Shown piece after piece: positions 4,461 through 6,264 of a stretch of DNA of 6,264 bases (its first letter is position 1; each line of letters opens with the position of its first letter). Location: contig JAJNQF010000384.1 of the NCBI GenBank assembly GCA_021154945.1, forward strand, positions 1 to 6,264, read 5' to 3'. The position numbers and the translations under genes are program-made. The notes below the pieces were generated by a model. That model was not told the origin of the DNA. It worked only from the letters and a program-made list of their open reading frames with translations, and did not search any database. The stretch is from Sphingomonas sp. Lineage in GTDB: Bacteria > Pseudomonadota > Alphaproteobacteria > Sphingomonadales > Sphingomonadaceae.

Positions 4461-5381
4461 ATGACCTCGACGATCACTCCGCAAGTCAAAACCATTCTCG
4501 ACAAATACGAAGCCACCAGCCCGGCGGTGAAGGCGAACCTCGCGCGCATCCTGATGCAGGGCAAGCTCGGCGGCACCGGCAAGCTGGTGATCCTGCCGGT
4601 CGACCAGGGTTTCGAGCATGGTCCGGCACGCAGCTTTTCGGTAAACCCGGCCGCGTACGATCCGCATTACCACTACCAGCTCGCGATCGATGCGGGGCTC
4701 AGCGCCTATGCGGCGCCGCTCGGCATGCTCGAAGCGGGCGCCGATACGTTTGCGGGCCACATCCCGACGATCCTGAAGTGCAACAGCTCGAACAGCTGGG
4801 CGACCTCAATCGATCAGGCGGTGACCGCGACCGTGTCCGACGCGGTGCGGCTCGGGTCGGCGGCGATCGGCTTCACCATCTATCCGGGTGCGGATCAGTT
4901 CTTCGATCTCGTCGAGGAAATCCGCGAGCTGAGCGAAGAGGCCAAGTCGGTCGGCATCGCGACGGTGATCTGGTCGTACCCTCGCGGCGGCGAGCTGACC
5001 AAGGACGGTGAACTCGCGCTCGACGTCGGCGCCTATGCCGCGCACATGGCGGCGCTGCTCGGCGCGCACATCATCAAGACCAAGCTGCCGACAGCGCATA
5101 TCGAGCAGAAAGAAGCCAAGCCACTCTACGCGAACACCGACTGGTCGAAGCAGTCGGACCGCGTGAAGCATGTCGTCCAGTCGAGCTTTGCCGGGCGTCG
5201 CATCAACGTCTTCTCGGGCGGCGCGTCGAAGGGCGAGGACGCGGTATTCCAGGACGCGCGCGATATTCGCGACGGCGGCGGCAACGGCTCGATCATCGGC
5301 CGCAACACCTTCCAGCGCCCCCGCGACGAAGCACTGGCGATGCTCGACCGGATCATCCGCATCTACAAGAACGAGGAATAA
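4461..5381 (+). CDS. fba: Class I fructose-bisphosphate aldolase (DhnA/archaeal-type family)
   Basis: A 306-residue aldolase that reversibly splits fructose-1,6-bisphosphate to dihydroxyacetone phosphate and glyceraldehyde-3-phosphate by Schiff-base chemistry. Visible: LVILPVDQGFEHGP (42–55), with the aspartate/histidine segment of the family; CNSSNSW (107–113); GFTIYPG (137–143); VIWSYPRGGEL (169–179); AHIIKTKLP (202–210), with Lys206/Lys208 in the KxK segment that carries the Schiff-base lysine; and the phosphate-binding loops VFSGGASKGED (250–260) and GSIIGRNTFQRP (276–287). There are no class II zinc-site histidine motifs. AGGA at 4450–4453 is 7 bases before the ATG. It follows the toxin gene by 14 bases with no visible terminator, so it may be read from both the gap–pgk transcript and the toxin–antitoxin promoter. 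Confidence 0.94.
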   Translation: MTSTITPQVKTILDKYEATSPAVKANLARILMQGKLGGTGKLVILPVDQGFEHGPARSFSVNPAAYDPHYHYQLAIDAGLSAYAAPLGMLEAGADTFAGHIPTILKCNSSNSWATSIDQAVTATVSDAVRLGSAAIGFTIYPGADQFFDLVEEIRELSEEAKSVGIATVIWSYPRGGELTKDGELALDVGAYAAHMAALLGAHIIKTKLPTAHIEQKEAKPLYANTDWSKQSDRVKHVVQSSFAGRRINVFSGGASKGEDAVFQDARDIRDGGGNGSIIGRNTFQRPRDEALAMLDRIIRIYKNEE

Positions 5382-5398
5382 GTCGCGCACTGCCCGTT

Positions 5399-5427
5399 CG
5401 TCACCCTTGCCACGCGCCGGGGTGACG
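5399..5427. repeat. Short inverted repeat between the aldolase and thiE genes
   Basis: CGTCACCC (5399–5406) and GGGTGACG (5420–5427) are perfect complements around a 13-base loop in the 75-base gap. No T-run follows, so this is more likely a repeat remnant or an mRNA-stabilising or attenuating hairpin than a terminator. The CGTCACCC start resembles the CGTCATCCC at 6170. Confidence 0.5.
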
Positions 5428-5456
5428 CGCGCGGCATGGCAGGCTAGGGGCCGGAC

Positions 5457-6146
5457 ATGACCGAATTCGAAGATCCGCTGGGCTCGCTCGATCCCAATTT
5501 CGCCGAGAATTTCCGCCGCGACATGCGTCGGCCGCCGTGCCAGCTTTACCTGGTGTCGCCGCTGGATGTCGGCGGTGACTTTCCCGAGCGTCTGGCGCGG
5601 GCGCTCGACGCTGGGCCGGTGGCCGCGTTCCAGTTCCGGGTGAAGGATATCGACCAGCATGCGGCTGCTGCACTGGGCGAGCCGTTGCGTGCGATCTGTG
5701 CCGAGCGTGACGTTGCGTTCATCGTCAACGACGACATTGGGCTGGCCAAGCGCCTCGATGCGGACGGCGTGCATCTCGGCCAGGACGATGGCGATCCGCG
5801 CGAGGCGCGGGCGCAGCTCGGGCCCACTGCGCAGATCGGCGTCAGCTGCCACGGCAGCCGTCATCTGGCGATGGAAGCGGGCGAGGCGGGGGCCGACTAC
5901 GTCGCGTTCGGCGCCTTCTATCCAACCACGACGAAGGTTGCGACGCATACCGCGGAGCCGGTGACCCTGTCGTGGTGGTCCACCTTGTTCGAAATTCCCT
6001 GCGTCGCGATTGGTGGCATCACGCCGGAGAACGCTGCGCCGCTCGTCGCGGCCGGTGCGGATTTCATCGCGGTATCGGGCGCCGTCTGGGGTGGCGACGA
6101 GGTCGCGGCGATAAAGGCGTTCGGCGAGGTTCTCGCCAAGCGCTGA
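5457..6146 (+). CDS. thiE: Thiamine phosphate synthase
   Basis: A 229-residue TIM-barrel enzyme of the TenI/ThiE family. ThiE joins hydroxymethylpyrimidine diphosphate to the thiazole phosphate to make thiamine phosphate in the cytoplasm. Motifs in order: LYLVSP (30–35); FQFRVKD (58–64, equivalent of QLRxK); FIVNDDIGLAKRLDADGVHL (88–107), with Mg/pyrophosphate Asn91-Asp92; GQDD (108–111); IGVSCHGSRHLAMEAGEAGA (127–146); YVAFGAFYPTTTK (148–160, equivalent of the family's GPxFxTxTK loop); PCVAIGGITPENA (181–193); and FIAVSGAVW (203–211). The first 27 residues extend beyond the usual barrel start. The ATG at 5457 has AGGGG (5446–5450) six bases upstream; no later start has comparable support. 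It is the last gene of the cluster. TenI-like relatives lack synthase activity, but the catalytic motifs here favour ThiE. Confidence 0.88.
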   Translation: MTEFEDPLGSLDPNFAENFRRDMRRPPCQLYLVSPLDVGGDFPERLARALDAGPVAAFQFRVKDIDQHAAAALGEPLRAICAERDVAFIVNDDIGLAKRLDADGVHLGQDDGDPREARAQLGPTAQIGVSCHGSRHLAMEAGEAGADYVAFGAFYPTTTKVATHTAEPVTLSWWSTLFEIPCVAIGGITPENAAPLVAAGADFIAVSGAVWGGDEVAAIKAFGEVLAKR

Positions 6147-6169
6147 GCCGACTAACGAAACACACCGCC

Positions 6170-6216
6170 CGTCATCCCAAACCGTTACGCTTCTGCATCA
6201 AACGGTTGGGACGACG
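6170..6216. terminator. Imperfect hairpin downstream of thiE, possible operon terminator
   Basis: The arms 6170–6186 (CGTCATCCCAAACCGTT) and 6201–6216 (AACGGTTGGGACGACG) pair over about 15 bases with one mismatch and one bulged A, around a 14-base loop. The hairpin begins 23 bases after the thiE stop and is followed by GTTGTTTCCG, a weak T-rich stretch. This would suit an inefficient intrinsic terminator of the plus-strand cluster. The CGTCATCCC edge is also typical of dispersed intergenic repeats in sphingomonads, so it may be a repeat used as a terminator. Confidence 0.5.
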
Positions 6217-6264
6217 GTTGTTTCCGTTGAACGAAACGACCCCGTTCACCTACCCCCGTCATCC

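Noticed and set aside
4806..5948. Minus-strand open frame of 380 codons opposite the aldolase and thiE genes
   Set aside because: It spans two clear plus-strand genes and their spacer and shows shadow-type composition (Arg, Ala, Val, Asp) with no motifs.

Overview
The window looks like chromosomal DNA of an alphaproteobacterium, most likely a sphingomonad (Sphingomonas or a close relative). The signs are high GC with strong GC3 bias, the zapA–6S RNA–fau arrangement, protein sequences of sphingomonad type, and a CGAGCGCAGTCGAG-type inverted repeat that I recall as common between sphingomonad genes. The assignment comes from reading the sequence, not from a database search.

Left part (1–910), minus strand: a small coiled-coil protein resembling ZauP (the ZapA-upstream partner in Caulobacter), then zapA (FtsZ-ring factor), then a well-formed 6S RNA, then the first 43 codons of 5-formyltetrahydrofolate cyclo-ligase, which runs off the window. 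The zauP-like gene and zapA overlap as TGATG. A candidate 6S promoter lies in the last codons of zapA. The divergent intergenic region (911–1054) carries candidate promoters in both directions.

Right part (1055–6146), plus strand: a glycolysis/gluconeogenesis cluster of gap, a MOSC-domain gene, pgk, class I fructose-bisphosphate aldolase and thiE. Two things interrupt the usual order. First, the MOSC-domain gene sits between gap and pgk, starting at the edge of a 74-bp inverted repeat that appears to supply its Shine-Dalgarno sequence. Second, a complete ribbon-helix-helix antitoxin / MazF-PemK toxin pair sits between pgk and the aldolase gene, with its own promoter and a perfect 16-bp palindromic operator over the -10 box. 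The toxin stop codon is 14 bases from the aldolase start and I see no terminator between them, so aldolase transcription may depend partly on the autoregulated toxin–antitoxin promoter.

The end (6147–6264) is non-coding. It holds an imperfect hairpin that may be the operon terminator, and the beginning of what looks like another repeat. I found no CRISPR array, tRNA, rRNA or transposase. The families are all known; the novelty is in how the toxin–antitoxin pair and the repeat are wired into a central-metabolism operon.
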